Positions 23,690-36,901 are shown, numbered from the stretch's first letter. The stretch is DNA of 64,000 nt from Eulemur rufifrons (GCF_041146395.1 NC_090989.1:173011501-173075500), one strand, 5' to 3'. The notes: generated by a model from the sequence alone, not told the origin. Numbers and translations are program-made.

Positions 23690-24910
23690 CAGGAAGAAAC
23701 TCTTAGTCCTAACAGCCAAGAAGCATTATAAAACAAAACCATGATGGTCTCTCATGTTCTTTGCCAAAGGAAGCATTAAAGCTGTTAACTATTAAATCGC
23801 CTGGAGCACGAGTAACGATGAAATTGTGAAAGGCATTTTCCACAGCTAGTTGAGAATTGAATATTTTTCCTTGCAAGAAGTGGTCCAAAGTCTGGAAGAA
23901 GTCATAGTCAGTTGGTGCAAGGTGTGATGAATCAGGTAGATGACAGAGAGTTTCCAAGTCCAGCTGCCGTAATTTGAGCAGCATTGTTTGTGAGACATGT
24001 GGTTGAGCATTGTCTTGTAAGAGGATGGACCTGTTTCTGTTGACCAATCTCTGCTGCTTAATCGCAAGCATCCTCATCATTTCATCCAGCTGGTTGCAGT
24101 GACATCCGCTGTAATCAACTGACCAAGTTTCATGAAGCTTTAGTGGATAATACCAGAGCTCGATCACCATTAGCTTTTTTGGATGAATATTTGGCTTTGG
24201 ACTGTGTTTCGGCACTTCATCTTCATCCAACTATTGTGCCAGATGCTTGCAATTGTCAAAAGGAATCCATTTTTCATCACATGTAACAATACAGTGTATA
24301 AATGCTTCACCTTTATGTTGTGGTAGCAAAGAAATGAAAGCTTCGAGATGATTTCTCTTGTGATGCTCGTTTAATTCATGCTGAACCCATCTATCGCACT
24401 TCTTTACCTTGCCCATTTGTTTCAAATGGTCTACTGTTGTTGGAGTAGTAACGTCAAACCTTGCTGCTAATTCACACATAGGCTGAAATTGATTAGCTTC
24501 CACTACAGCCTCCAGTTCATCATCCACCTTGGTCTCAGGTCACTCACATGGATCATTTTCAAGATTAAAATCACCAGAACAGCACTTCTCCAACCATCGA
24601 CGTACTATGCATTCATTAGCCACATCCTTCCCAAACACTTCATTGATGTTTCAAGCTGTGTGTCCTACATTGGTTCCATGACGGAACTTATATTCAAAAA
24701 TAACATGAATTTTTCACTTATCCATGGTTTCACAAAAATTGTTCCAAAAAAATTTGAAAGATAATCACAAGCCAAAATGTGTGTTTGCAAGACTGAGGGT
24801 GTACCTTCACAATAAACATAAAACAAGAAGTGTCAAAGTGAAATGTCAGAGGTATCAACTGCCAAACTTAGTACTTAAGGAAATAGGACATTTCATACTT
24901 AATAACCTAA
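23690..24910 (-). mobile_element. Mariner (TcMar) DNA transposon, decayed
   Basis: Encloses the transposase pseudogene at 23709-24727. On the minus strand the 5' end reads TTAGGTTATTAAGTATGAAA from 24910, preceded by TA (24911-24912), which fits a mariner terminal repeat and TA target. A 5' UTR of about 180 bp precedes the transposase start. The opposite end near 23690-23705 does not show a convincing matching terminal repeat, so this end is either very diverged or lost. The subfamily is uncertain: the protein is closest to the Hsmar1/SETMAR-type (cecropia-like) group. Confidence 0.75.
23709..24727 (-). pseudogene. Mariner transposase pseudogene (about 340 codons)
   Basis: A mariner transposase cuts and pastes its element at TA sites. 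Reading down from the ATG at 24727, one frame covers almost the full protein. N-terminal HTH blocks (NINEVFGKDVANE, RRWLEKCCSGDF) are followed by the linker match HLKQMGKVKKCDRWVQHEL. The catalytic region has VTCDEKW (first Asp), LLQDNAQPHVSQT (second Asp) and LAPTDYDFF (third Asp). Exactly 34 residues separate Asp 2 and Asp 3, the mariner D34D hallmark. Four in-frame stops break it: three TGA in the N-terminal third and one TAG between 24527 and 24231. Each is where relatives have Arg or Trp, so all four fit single G/C-to-A/T changes. The usual YSPDL motif reads DSSHL. The C-terminus departs from the family after about VTRAPGD, suggesting a frameshift there. Not functional. Confidence 0.85.
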
Positions 24911-24914
24911 TAGA

Positions 24915-25390
24915 ACTCTCTGTTTTGTTTCCACTCCATTTTTTGTCTCTAATGATCTAGAAATAGAACTGCCTTCAGGATTTGGATGCAAAACACAAGG
25001 CACAATGCATTAGCTATGCTGGCAGAGGAGGTAATGGCATCTGGCCCTAAGTTTCTGTGAGAAATTAAGCTATGTAGCTGTGATATTTTTATATCAGAAC
25101 AAGTTTGTTTGACTTTGATGTGGTTGGTTCAAACAACCACACTCTCTATCTTCCAAGCAAAAGTCAATGAAGTATAGAGTATTCATTCTTCTCATGCTGA
25201 TTATATGTTTTTGATACCATTCTATTCCTCCAAAACCCTTAAATCCATTGGCATGTATGGGCAAGTCTACATGTTGCTATGATAAAAATTGTTTTTGTGG
25301 CTTGGATCTTTTCATAAAAATTAAATATGAAGTGTGGTTATAAATTAGTAAATCCAATATAGTTATCAATATCATAGACTGAAAAATTAG
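24915..25390. other. Intronic DNA, nothing recognised
   Basis: AT-rich sequence after the mariner element with no supported feature. Confidence 0.45.
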
Positions 25391-25394
25391 ATAC

Positions 25395-25605
25395 ACATGA
25401 GCTCATGAGTAGAAACTCAGCTGTACCTATTACTAATAGAGTGACCTTGGGCAAGTCACATTTGTTTCCTAACCTCAGTTCCTTCACCTTTAAAATAGGA
25501 ATAATAATCATTTCTACTTTATATGGCTGCAGTGAGGATTATGGAAACCATGTGGATAATGTTTTTACATAATGTCTGGCTCCAATCACGTGCTCACTAA
25601 ATGAC
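25395..25605 (+). repeat. MIR SINE, sense
   Basis: AGTGACCTTGGGCAAGTCAC, CCTCAGTTCCTTCACCTTTA then AAATAGGAATAATAATCA, and TGTCTGGCTCCAATCACGTG. Well preserved. Confidence 0.85.
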
Positions 25606-25789
25606 AGTATGTATTTTCTCTCTAATAAGTGTGGATAAAACTCATGGAAACATAGAGAAACATTGTTTTATAAAGTTTTACTTCATATTAATTGAACATA
25701 GTGGGATCTTTGCCATGATCTTTTCTTGGGTCTGCTTCCAGCTAATTATCCTGGGTATCACCAATGGTGGTAAGTCATCTTTAGGAATA

Positions 25790-26190
25790 CATGTTTACTA
25801 CAGAAAGTTTGAAAATACAGAAATATATCCATATGCTAAAATTGCGGCTGACATCATTGCCCAGAGATTATCTTTGCTTTGTATGATAACATGTTAGTAT
25901 ATCCGTCTAGTCTTAGCCCAACACTGAAGAGCACATTCATATTGTAGCTATTTTACTGAGCTAAAATGCTGTAACACTGTTTTATCAGTGGCTTGTTTCA
26001 CTTATTATATGGTGAACATTTCCCAAGTTAATATATATTCTTCAAAAATTATTATTAATAGGTACATAAAATTTTTGGGTGTAGGTACACGATTTATTGA
26101 CTAGTCCTCTCCACTTTGGCACATTTGCAGTGTTTCTTGCATTCCCCCGGGTCAGTTCCCTAAGAATAGGTAACATCACCTTCTTTCCAT
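25790..26190 (-). mobile_element. L1M/HAL1-like fragment, antisense
   Basis: GTTTCACTTATTATATGGTG then AACATTTCCCAAGTTAATAT, TTCTTCAAAAATTATTAT, ACGATTTATTGACTAGTCCT and CAGTTCCCTAAGAATAGGTA follow the antisense text of old L1 3' sequence. Strongly diverged. Confidence 0.45.
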
Positions 26191-26194
26191 GGCA

Positions 26195-27005
26195 GTAGTT
26201 GAGAATCCATACACTATGTTTGACCTAAACATATTCTGTTTTATATAGTGAATTTCCCATGGTAAGTGTTTCAATTGCTGTTATTTGCTTTCCTCTGAAA
26301 TCGCCAGTCAGTTGACTTCTACAATGTTTTCAAAAACAGAGGAACATCCACGATTGTAAAAAAGGCATATATTAGATTGTTTTAAGATTCAAAATCGGAG
26401 GTTAGATCTTTTAATGTGGGACAGAAATGTTGGGGTAAAATCTTAGCGACTTTTTCAAAAGTATAATATACAGTTGGACAAATTTTTAAGTGGTGGTCTT
26501 TTATGTTAATAATATTCTGTTATCTAATAACTGAAAACACCAAAATACACACTTACCAACTTAAATTATTGGGTAGTCATTTATAAATACTTATAAAAGC
26601 ATTATGCCCTTGCACCTATGCCTGGCACTGTTCTATAGGAATATGAATTGTTACACTCTAATTATTAATTATTCTATTAATATAACCCAAAATGGGTGGA
26701 GGAGCACCCTGCTCAATATTTTTGGTTGAGAACAACTGAAAACATAATGTATAGCCTTTCAGTAATCTTCGATTATTTCTCAGAAACTAAAAGTTAAAAT
26801 CAAATAAATATTCATAAATAAGAGGATCATGACTCAAAGCATACCTATTTATTTAAGGAAAGAGTTTTTCCAAGCAAATGATATAAAACAAAAATAAATT
26901 TTTAGAGGGCTTGTGAGGTTATGTTCCATGATTCTAATTGATCTATAATGGCATAAAATAGTATTAATCTTAAAGTTTTAAAAATAATTAAATATAGGTA
27001 AGACT
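26195..27005. other. AT-rich intronic DNA
   Basis: Possible tiny MIR remnant near 26600-26650 (GCCTGGCACTGTTCTATAGG) and a MER5-like end near 26725 (TTTTTGGTTGAGAACAACTG). Neither is complete enough for a separate call. Confidence 0.4.
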
Positions 27006-27009
27006 AATA

Positions 27010-27245
27010 CTAATAAAAACAATGGTTAACACTGTTAAGGTTTACCATGTGCCACTCTTTCAAGTACTGTAAGTCTATATATTCATTTAATTCTAACCCC
27101 AGCCCTATCAGGTGTATGTTCCTATGATTTCCAGTTTACTCATCAGGGAACTGAGGCACAGAGAGATGCAGTGACTGGCTCAAAACTATTGCAGCCAGTC
27201 ATGGCAGAGCCAGAATGTCACCCTGGGCTGTTGGATTCCAGGGGC
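27010..27245 (-). repeat. MIR SINE, antisense
   Basis: AGGTTTACCATGTGCCACTC, AGTTTACTCATCAGGGAACT then GAGGCACAGAGAGATGCAGT, GGCAGAGCCAGAATGTCACC. Nearly full length. Confidence 0.85.
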
Positions 27246-27249
27246 CCCC

Positions 27250-29500
27250 ATTCATCAAGCACAGACACACCAATATCTAACATAAACACAGGTTATATTC
27301 CAAAGGCTTTCACACAAGATACAAAATATCTGGGTGAGAAGGAGAAGAAAGACTAACCATGTGGCTACTGACAGAAACATCTGGTACTTTGGGCAGTACC
27401 TGCCCCTTTCCTTTCTGTGTCATAAAGATGATTGATTGCAATTGCACCTTCTTAGGTCGCTGCCGTGGAGTAATTAGAAGCATCTTTATAAACAATGCTT
27501 TCAGTTTTATAGAATGATTGAAGGTTCATTGTTTAAGGCATGGTAGGGGTAAAATGTGTGTTTTATGGTAAAATTTTCAAGCAGTTTTCTCTATTTAAGA
27601 TTTTATTGTCATGGAATTTACATCTGTTTCGAACTTGGACAAATATATGGGGGACAAATTCAACTACTGGTTAATAGGGGAGGTCTTTTAATGCATTGTG
27701 TATTTTTGCATCACTCTACATAAGAAAAACATCTCCATAATAAGTTCATCGATCTGTCTTCTCATTCAGTGTAAATTATGATTATTTTAATGACTCTGTT
27801 TAGTAGCAACCTTTACTTGATGTTCTTGTCTTGTTACATTGGACCAGCAGCCAGAGGAAGCAGTGGGAAGAGGCCAGTTTACATCAGAGAACTTTCTAAC
27901 TTTCACAGCAATGAAAACCCCAGTTTTTTAAAAACTTGTTTGTTAATGCAATGAAAAAGTCATCACATTCCTGGCTATTATATGAGATATCAGAACCAGA
28001 ACCTCTGCAAAAATTGCTTGTGGATATTGCTCCTTTGAAAAAGATATAATAAAATTTTCTTGACTACATATCATCATATTCTCCAGAGACTGCCATGGTA
28101 GAGAAAAAGATCTGAGAATTGAAGGAAATTTAAAATGCAGCAACAGTTTTCTAAAGAATAACATGAAATATATATGAGAAACATTACATATAATAGCATT
28201 TTCTTAGCCTTCCAAAACATGATAGCATATTCAAGGCTCTGAGAAGTTCTGCAGACAAGTAACTTATTAAACTGTAATCCAGTATTTCTCAGGCTTTTTA
28301 AACCATAGAACCTTTTTCTTTGCAGCATTTATTCACATTCTACAGCCATCAGTGTTCCATGAGATAGACTTTGGGCCATGATGTTGTAGACTATGGAATG
28401 TGGTTGGTTTTTTTTTTTTTCCCCCCCCAGGAATGGCTTTTGGGTCTTCTGAGTTCAACTGATAGTTTCCTACACCCATAGGTCAGTGTTTTTCCTAAGA
28501 CTAGTTGACCAAACAGTACACAACTGATCCTGCTAGCAATATTATTTATAATATCTCACTGACATGTCAGGCTCACCTGCAGTTTGGAAATCATCTAGAG
28601 AGCTTCCAGAGCAAACCTAGTATGAAAGAACTGAAGCCCTTATTTTTATTCACAAATACTAAATATTTTAGAGAGTAGAGAAGATGACCTGTTTTGGTTC
28701 TTCCCTTTGTCACTTGTCCACACACAATGAAATAGCAAGATAATGAATGGTTGTGGTGGATCAGTGATACACGCCACAGCGGTTCTCTGTGGTCTCTTTA
28801 TTACTGTCTCTGTTTGAAACTTTCCTTATTCTTTCAAAACAGACTCCAGCTTGTTTAATAGAATACTGAGTTCAACTGGCTTTATCAGTAGGCATTTCCA
28901 AAAGGAGAGTCCATTGGTCTTAGTAGAAGAGGGTCTTCCGTAGCATCATTAGCAAAATGATGGCATTTTGAGGCATAATTTCTGAATCATATGTAAATTC
29001 TCTTTTGAAACAGCATTCGGTCCCCAACTTGGCACCTAAACCTGCCCAGGTATATGAGGGATCCAAGTGTACATTTGTAAGAAGAATGAGAGGAAGGAGG
29101 TATAAGAACTGACAAAGCTTTTTACGCTGTCTAATGAAAGACCTGTCTCTATATTTGTTCCTTTGCAAGAGAACAGGAGTTCAGTCATCATATATACATT
29201 TTCCTTCTAAGAGTAGATGTCTTTTTTTTTTCCTCCAGTTTAGAGCAGCAGTTGCCAATTGATAGCCCACTGGCAAAACCCATCCTCAGACCCATTAGAT
29301 CAGCAGAGTATTAGAAATTGATTCTGCATGCCTTTGGGTGGGATGCTCCAGTTTCCCACAGGCCTCACTATTTCTTCTTATTATACTAGGTCAGACACAC
29401 TGATGTTACCTCCTTGATCCCAAAAGACAGTGAAATATGTGGCACCTTGCTCACAGGCATTTCCCTGCTATTCTCAAGTTGATAAGCAAATCAATTTTTG
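27250..29500. other. Intronic DNA with few recognisable repeats
   Basis: I see no gene. A hAT-like fragment may occupy about 28283-28390 (TTTCTCAGGCTTTTTAAACC ... GTTCCATGAGATAGACTTTG). A T13-C8 homopolymer junction sits at 28408-28428. The remainder is unassigned. Confidence 0.4.
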
Positions 29501-29509
29501 GAAAAAAAA

Positions 29510-29625
29510 ATGTACTCTTTAATAAAAATAACATACATAGCCTGATATACAATGTAAATATATATCAAAACATTACATTGTATCCCATAACATATACAAT
29601 TATTGTCAGTTAAAAATTTTAAATT
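29510..29625 (+). mobile_element. L1 3' terminal fragment, sense
   Basis: AATGTAAATATATATCAAAA, CATTACATTGTATCCCATAA then CATATACAATTATTGTCAG parallels the end of the L1 at 12450-12735. Confidence 0.65.
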
Positions 29626-29629
29626 AATT

Positions 29630-30465
29630 AATGTATGTGTACAAATCCAGCAAGGAAAGGATACAAGTAAAAGTAATTCTCCCTTTTCTTCCCTTTCCTA
29701 CCAACCCTCTCACATCTTAATTGTCAGAAGAAATTATTGTTGTCAGATTCCTGTGAATCCTTACAGAAAATACTTAGGCACATTCAGGCCTATAGATGGA
29801 CACATTTAAAACTTTATAAATCAAAGTATATAGAATGATCTGAACCTATATTTTTTAGCATAAGGAAATATCTTAAATAGTTCACTGAAAAAGGAATAAA
29901 AATGGCTGGTAAACATGGAAAAACTGCTTAACATCACTCAATTGAAGAAACGTAAATTAAACACTGAGATGCAGTGTTTCATCAATCACAGAGGCAGAGA
30001 TGAAAAGTTTGGTAATACCCAGTCTTAGGGAGAGGAGAGAGAAAAATTACATTTAAATCATACTCAGTGATAAACGGCTTACAAACTCAATTAGTTCGCC
30101 ACTCTTCTCTAGCCATCTTCACCGAAAGGGAAGATAATAGATAGGAAATGTTGTAATGAGACTGGATGTTTGGGGAACATAATAACAAATTATATGCATT
30201 ACAACTGCTTGCAGCACCTTTATTTACTAATAGTTCTTGGGTGTTTAATTCTCTGTATTTTATCAGCAGGATCAGCTTAATGAATTTGGGTATCATCCAA
30301 AATATCTTCTAATAATTTTGATGTCATTTTCATGGGAAAACTATATATGCAATTATATTTAGTGCATACTTGAATCTAAATACAGCAAGTTTCATTGTAA
30401 GCCCATCTGTGTAGCCACTTGGAAGATGCAAAATTCTCTGCACAAATGTCTGCTATAGTGTGTGC
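29630..30465. other. Intronic DNA, nothing recognised
   Basis: No supported feature. Confidence 0.4.
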
Positions 30466-30468
30466 ATA

Positions 30469-30500
30469 TGTGTGTGTGTGAGAGAGAGAGAGACAGACAG
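30469..30500. repeat. Compound microsatellite (TG)n(AG)n
   Basis: ATGTGTGTGTGTG followed by AGAGAGAGAGAGAGAC. Short and probably length-variable between individuals. Confidence 0.85.
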
Positions 30501-30504
30501 ATTT

Positions 30505-32280
30505 CATGGTATGACATACCCCAAATCATTGTCAGTTATTTAGCTAGCATAAACTTGGTTACACGTAACACTAAATTCGTAAACAAAAAAATTCCCCTAA
30601 AGTAGCCCCAAAGTCATTGGTTTCCATTTATCTCCAGAGAGCTCAGGTGTTTTCAAAGTTCTGGTCTTCACTGATATGAGAGCACTTTTAATCAATTCTT
30701 ATTTTTTTTCCAGAAAGGGGTAAAAATGTTTTAAATCTAAAGAGTCAGCTCCTGATCCCCCTAGCTGGGCTCCAGCCTAGATAAGGCAAGATTCCAGGAT
30801 CCTGTGATATTAATGTGCTGTCCATGTGAATAACAAGCAAGTCTGGTGAATTATGTCACAGTTCTTGGGAAATCTATAGCCCTGTCCTTCTGCAACAGCA
30901 CTGGAAGCTGCTGAGGATATTGGTACATTTCTATGTGGAAGATTCTGATAGCTTCATCTAAGGAAGTAGCAAAACTTGCGTTCCCTTCTGGGACCTGTGT
31001 ATAAATGTATGCAGATGAATAATATCATGAAAAAGTAATGATATGTTCCTCTGTCTTCTCAAGCTCCTTGAATTTCTAAGGGCCTACCTCCAGCCCAAAC
31101 AATGAGGCATGAATTACCCACTAACCAGAGAACAGAGGCCTGTATATTTGGTATTTAAGTTCAAAAGCTATTCAGAGACTCAGATATAAAGTTGATGAAT
31201 GAGTTTTTTCCTGCTTTTCAGACCCTGTGAGCTAAGGGAGGGGAGGAAGGAAGGACCACATGGGTGGTAGAAATGTGGTCCATGGGAGCAAAGGCCATCT
31301 GTCTCTAGTATCTGAGAGAGGTGTCTTCACCTATAGACTCACCTCTCCAACCAGCAGCCAAGAGAGCACTGTACATGACAGCTCAACACACTCTGTTCAT
31401 GCTTTTTTGGTTGCCTTCCGATGAAGACCATCTATTAGCAGCTAGCATACTGTACATTGATCCTCCAATAGGAATCATAACCACCAGTGTCCTCAGACCT
31501 CCTTAGCCTTCCACCCTGCATAGGTGATCTCCAGGGAATTAAAGAAGGAACTTGGGCTCCTAAATGGGTGGAGTAATCATAGAAAGGAAATCTCACGTAT
31601 CAACTACCTAAGACCAGATGGGTTCGAAATCTCCGATTAACCTAGAACAATAGTGGAACACTCTCACCTTCCCCAACTTGCCTATTTCACTTATAAATTG
31701 TAGAGTAAGTTCAATAACATCTGATATTATTTGGTATTTCAATTATTGCATCATTTTAAAAATTAAGGATAAAATTCAATGGACTATCCACTACTATTAC
31801 TTAGGCTAATAAAATAATTAGGTAGTTAACTAGCCACTCTGTCAAAAGAAGATCACGTTCCTTTAAATTTAGAATGACCTGCCTGTGCTAACTTAGAAGT
31901 TGTCATTCATTATCTTCTTTGGTGCCTAGACACTAATTTTGCATTATGCTGGTGCCTCTTCTCATCAATGCTGCCTGGGGTATAAGAAACCTAAACCCTC
32001 TCAATAGTGGCTAGAGTAAAAGGGGAAGTTATTGTAAGAATATACTGGGGTCATGGAATTCAAAGGCAGAGACTGCTCTACAGCAGGCCTCAAGGCAACT
32101 AAAACTGACATGCAATCAAGAGCCTGGCCGTTTGTGTTCACCATAACTCTATCTCACAGGTGACATCACCTTTCATCTTGGGCTCTTTCTGGATAAGCTC
32201 TTTCCAGGGAAGCTAAGTCTGTTCACGTCAGCTGGTAATGGTTTTCTCGACTACATAGAAGACTATTTATAGTACTAGGT
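30505..32280. other. Intronic DNA, mostly single-copy in appearance
   Basis: No gene, RNA or nameable repeat. The stretch 31935-32220 has the feel of a decayed interspersed repeat but I cannot assign it. Confidence 0.4.
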
Positions 32281-32284
32281 TAAA

Positions 32285-32490
32285 ACTGGTAGTTTTACCG
32301 GTTTATAATTATTGAGTTCTTAGCATGTGCCAGACCCTATGTACTAAATGCATCACTCTTTATAATCCTCACAAGGGCCTTATAAAATAGGTACTGTTAT
32401 TATCCCCGTGTTACAGAGGAGGAACCTGATGCCTTAGAGAAGTTAAATCATTTGTTCCAGGATAGGGTAGGACTAGATCTGTAACCCCAA
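32285..32490 (-). repeat. MIR SINE, antisense
   Basis: GAGTTCTTAGCATGTGCCAG, TATAATCCTCACAAGGGCCT, TATTATCCCCGTGTTACAGA. Full core present. Confidence 0.85.
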
Positions 32491-32589
32491 ATGAGAACTG
32501 CTGGAGATAACAGGCAGCAGATAGCGTCAGAAGCAGGGGCGGAAAAATTCGGGGTACCTACTCACTTCTTGTGTTCACTCCCTAGGAGA

Positions 32590-32960
32590 ATGACGACACT
32601 GTTCAGGCTCACTAGGCTCTTGCACCTTCTCCAATATATACACCGTCATCATTCACGTTCCATACATCTCAAATCCATTAATTTCTCCTCATTCCCTAAT
32701 TTCAAGACTGCCATAACCTAGACTCATACCTTGACCTTAATTACTAACTACTCCCTCTGATTGCAATGTATTAGCACCCCTGTCTCACTCCATCTGACTC
32801 TTCCTTCGTTACCCAATTTTTACCTTCAATTCCTGAGGTCTCCCTCAAGTTGCTATGCCCAAGACTAATAATGTCCTCCTCTCGGTGCTTGGAGCATCCT
32901 AGACAACATTTATCATTACTTACTGGGTGATGGACTGTAATCTTTGTAGAATTGTGATCT
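32590..32960 (+). mobile_element. L2, sense
   Basis: GTTCAGGCTCACTAGGCTCT, CTGACTCTTCCTTCGTTACC, GAGGTCTCCCTCAAGTTGCT and ACATTTATCATTACTTACTG follow L2 sense order loosely. It is followed at once by an L2 in the opposite orientation. Confidence 0.5.
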
Positions 32961-32974
32961 CCTCTGATAGAGAG

Positions 32975-33440
32975 ACTCACTCACTCATTCATTTAACAAT
33001 TATTTTTGGAGCATTGACAGTGTGCAGGAATTATGCCAAACACTCGATCACGTAATGATAAACAAAGACATCCCCTTGCTCTCATGGAACCTAAAGTCCA
33101 GCAGGAGAGACAGACTTTAACCTCATAATACCTAAAAATATACAAGTAGAAATTACATGTTCAAAAGGAAAAGAATTCAGTCCTTGAAGATGATAAAATA
33201 ACAAGGAATCTGAAGGAACCTGGGAATCTGAGACTTTTGAGAAGAAGTGACAAGAAGTCTGAGATGTGAGGTACAGCTCACGCTAGGTGGGTGAGGAGCA
33301 TTTCTGACAAAGAAGACAGCATGGACAAAAGGCTTGGGTTTTGATCAAGAACTTAAGAGAAAACCGTAGTGGCTGAAACCCAAAGAACAATGGGATTACA
33401 TGTGAAAGGAGGCTGAAAAGATACGTGGGACCAAACAAGA
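32975..33440 (-). mobile_element. L2 3' end, antisense
   Basis: CTCATTCATTTAACAATTAT, GGAGCATTGACAGTGTGCAG, CTTGCTCTCATGGAACCTAA then AGTCCAGCAGGAGAGACAGA, and GAGCATTTCTGACAAAGAAG then GGACAAAAGGCTTGGG. Good match. Confidence 0.8.
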
Positions 33441-33444
33441 AAGA

Positions 33445-34365
33445 GTGCAGTAATTGAGCTGTGTTATCTCCAGTTCCTAATACTGTTCTTAAAACCGAGT
33501 CATGCTAATCAAGCAGTTAGAGAAGGCAGCCAGGGGAAATTGGAGAGTGTGTCAACTTGGGATTTTGTAGAGAGTCAGCACTGAGAGCCTTCTACCAAGA
33601 CAAAAATCTCCTATGAAGTGTCTGACAACAGATTTCAAAACCTCTATCCTAACACTTCAGACAGTGCCAAAGCAAAGCCAGCCAAATTGTCTTTCTGATA
33701 TCACCAGCTTCCACACATGCTGTTTCCCACACGGTCGCTGTCACCTGAATGTCTCACTCACTCTCTACTCCCATCCACACACACAGCTATAAAGAATCCT
33801 TGCAGCCACCTCCAAATCAAACAGACAAAACCTTCAGATGGAAATTTTAAATCATTACTTTTCAATTCTGTCTACCAACTTTAGATGATATTTTAACTAG
33901 AAAGTTCTTTATACAGGAAGGGCCTCAGAGGAAAGGGCTTCTCATTTGGTTGGTGTATATTTAAACATGGTAGGTAACTACAGGCTCCTGTCAGTTATTT
34001 CCTCCTGATTAACACTTATCTTCTTCTTCGACTCTAATTCGTTTCTTTATGAATTGACAATGCTATGTTCTATGTAGCCGCCTCCAGCCCCCTACAAAAA
34101 AAAAAAAAAATCCTCTATAACACCTGTATCAAAAAATGCCTGACCAACCCACTCCTAAAATCTGGGGTCATGTTGTAAAATTCAAATAGTTATGTAGATG
34201 TTATGTGAGTCTATTTTGAGTAGGAGATGATGGAGAAATGGTTGTTTCTCACATCACCAAGTCCTCCTTTCAGAATCTTCAAGCACATGAGTTTGGGAAA
34301 TGATTTAATAAAACCACATGTCCGCTATAGAAATTCTCTATTGTCCTTAGCAGTCCTTATGAAAA
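33445..34365. other. Intronic DNA, nothing recognised
   Basis: Contains an A15 run near 34096. No gene or nameable repeat. Confidence 0.45.
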
Positions 34366-34369
34366 AATT

Positions 34370-34615
34370 GTAATAGTAACTACAGGAACCGAGAGTTGTT
34401 GGGCACTTGCTCTGTGTCAGGCACCCCTCTGAAAATGTTACCAAAGTTTACAACATCTGATCTTCGTAACCACACGTGAGATAGGTACTATCTTTATTAT
34501 CACCATCTTACTGGTGAGGAAACTGGGCTCAGAATGAAAAGGGGCTTGCCCAAGATCACACAGCTACCAGGATGGAGAGCCAGGATTCACGCTCAGCAAT
34601 CTGATAGTATTTTCC
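34370..34615 (-). repeat. MIR SINE, antisense
   Basis: GGGCACTTGCTCTGTGTCAG, TTACTGGTGAGGAAACTGGG, TTGCCCAAGATCACACAGCT, AGAGCCAGGATTCACGC. Nearly complete. Confidence 0.85.
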
Positions 34616-34689
34616 ATGGAAGATGTTAAGATTGCGTTCATTCTCAGCCAAATGAAAAGTTTCTATGGCAACACAGAATCAATGCAGTT

Positions 34690-34860
34690 TGAGCATAAAA
34701 TGGCCTGGATTTCAACCCTAGTCCTGCCACTAATAAGTCACATGTTCTTCAGCGCATTATTCTCCTGGAACCTCAGTCTAATGAAAAGACTATGGCAACA
34801 AAAAACTGATGAGAACATTAAATGAGATAATTCTTATAAACCACAAATTTGTAATCCAAT
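34690..34860 (+). repeat. MIR SINE, sense
   Basis: GGCCTGGATTTCAACCCTAG, CCTGCCACTAATAAGTCACA, GAACATTAAATGAGATAATT. A second MIR, opposite to and 75 bp from the previous one. Confidence 0.7.
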
Positions 34861-34864
34861 CTTC

Positions 34865-35824
<960 letters not shown>

Positions 35825-36410
35825 CGTTCAGGCAGTTATTAGACATCTATTTGGATTTCACCGAGACATCTCAAATTCAATATGCTCAGAATGGAACACA
35901 CATTTCCACTAACCTGGCACCTGATCATGGTCTCCACATCGGTGAATAGCATCTGTATCTACTCCTTATTCAAGCTAGCCTCTTTGGAAAATATCTTTGC
36001 CTTTTCTCACTTCCTCATGGCTCATATCCATTCTGTCATCAGACCTCCTCGATTCTACTGCCAAAACATCTTTCTAATCTTTTCCATTTTTTCCATCCCC
36101 ACTTCCAATAACCAAGCTTAAGCCATTGTCATCCCTTGCCTTGATTACTGAAGCATCTTCCTTCTTACTGCCTAAAGTCTTTATCATAAATAGCCTCCAG
36201 AAACTATTCTAAGTCTTCCTGATGTAGGCCACCATGCATTTTGTTCTTCCCTTTTTGGAACACAACTCCCACTTGAAATTACATTTCAGTGATATCTTCT
36301 CCACTGTACAACAGATGCTACATGAAGGCAAAACTCATGACGGTCTTGTTCATGCAGTATGCCAGCACGCAGCACAATGTGTGGTATGGATGCTCAAATA
36401 ATTCACACCT
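35825..36410 (+). mobile_element. L2, sense, second part
   Basis: TTGGATTTCACCGAGACATC then TCAAATTCAATATGCTCAGA, CCACATCGGTGAATAGCATC, CGATTCTACTGCCAAAACAT, GTCATCCCTTGCCTTGATTA, and the 3' end GATGCTACATGAAGGCAAAA. One of the longest L2 stretches in the window. Confidence 0.75.
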
Positions 36411-36424
36411 TTTCTGCCTAGGTA

Positions 36425-36605
36425 GTAAAATCAGACAGATTTACATGTTCCAATCCTAGCTCTACTGTGATCTTCAGCCTCAGTTCCCAAATCTGGGAAC
36501 AGGAATTATAAAAACTTAACTTCACAGGTGATCATGAAGATTATGGGAGGAAATGCATGTAGAGCACTTAGCACAGAATTAGTTCTTAATAAATGTTAGT
36601 TCTAA
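36425..36605 (+). repeat. MIR SINE, sense
   Basis: ATGTTCCAATCCTAGCTCTA, CCTCAGTTCCCAAATCTGGG, GTAGAGCACTTAGCACAGAA then TTCTTAATAAATGTTAG. Confidence 0.75.
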
Positions 36606-36870
36606 CAATTGAGAGAATTAATATGAGAGACAGATTTGGTGGACCATCTCTGGGATCTCTACCGCTACATGGAGAAATGAAGACAGTACAGGAACAATTC
36701 CCAGTCTTGCACCTGAGTGTTCTGTATGTATAGTAGGGCATTCTTTTGGCCTGAGTGTTCTACAGACTCAACTGAACTAGCTGCACTTCAATTTTTCTAT
36801 ATGAGAATATCAGAGGAAAAATGAAGTCCTTGTACTAGATGGGACAAATCAAAAGCCAGGTGTTTGTTTG

Positions 36871-36897
<27 letters not shown>
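36871..36897 (+). repeat. Poly(T) tract, 27 T
   Basis: Follows GTGTTTGTTTG. No flanking duplication, no recognisable retrocopy body next to it. Confidence 0.9.

Positions 36898-36899
<2 letters not shown>

Positions 36900-36901
<2 letters not shown>

Noticed and set aside
36871..36897. Poly(T)27 as the tail of an antisense retrocopy.
   Set aside because: The sequence to its right (36900-37430) matches no mRNA I recognise and lacks a flanking duplication.
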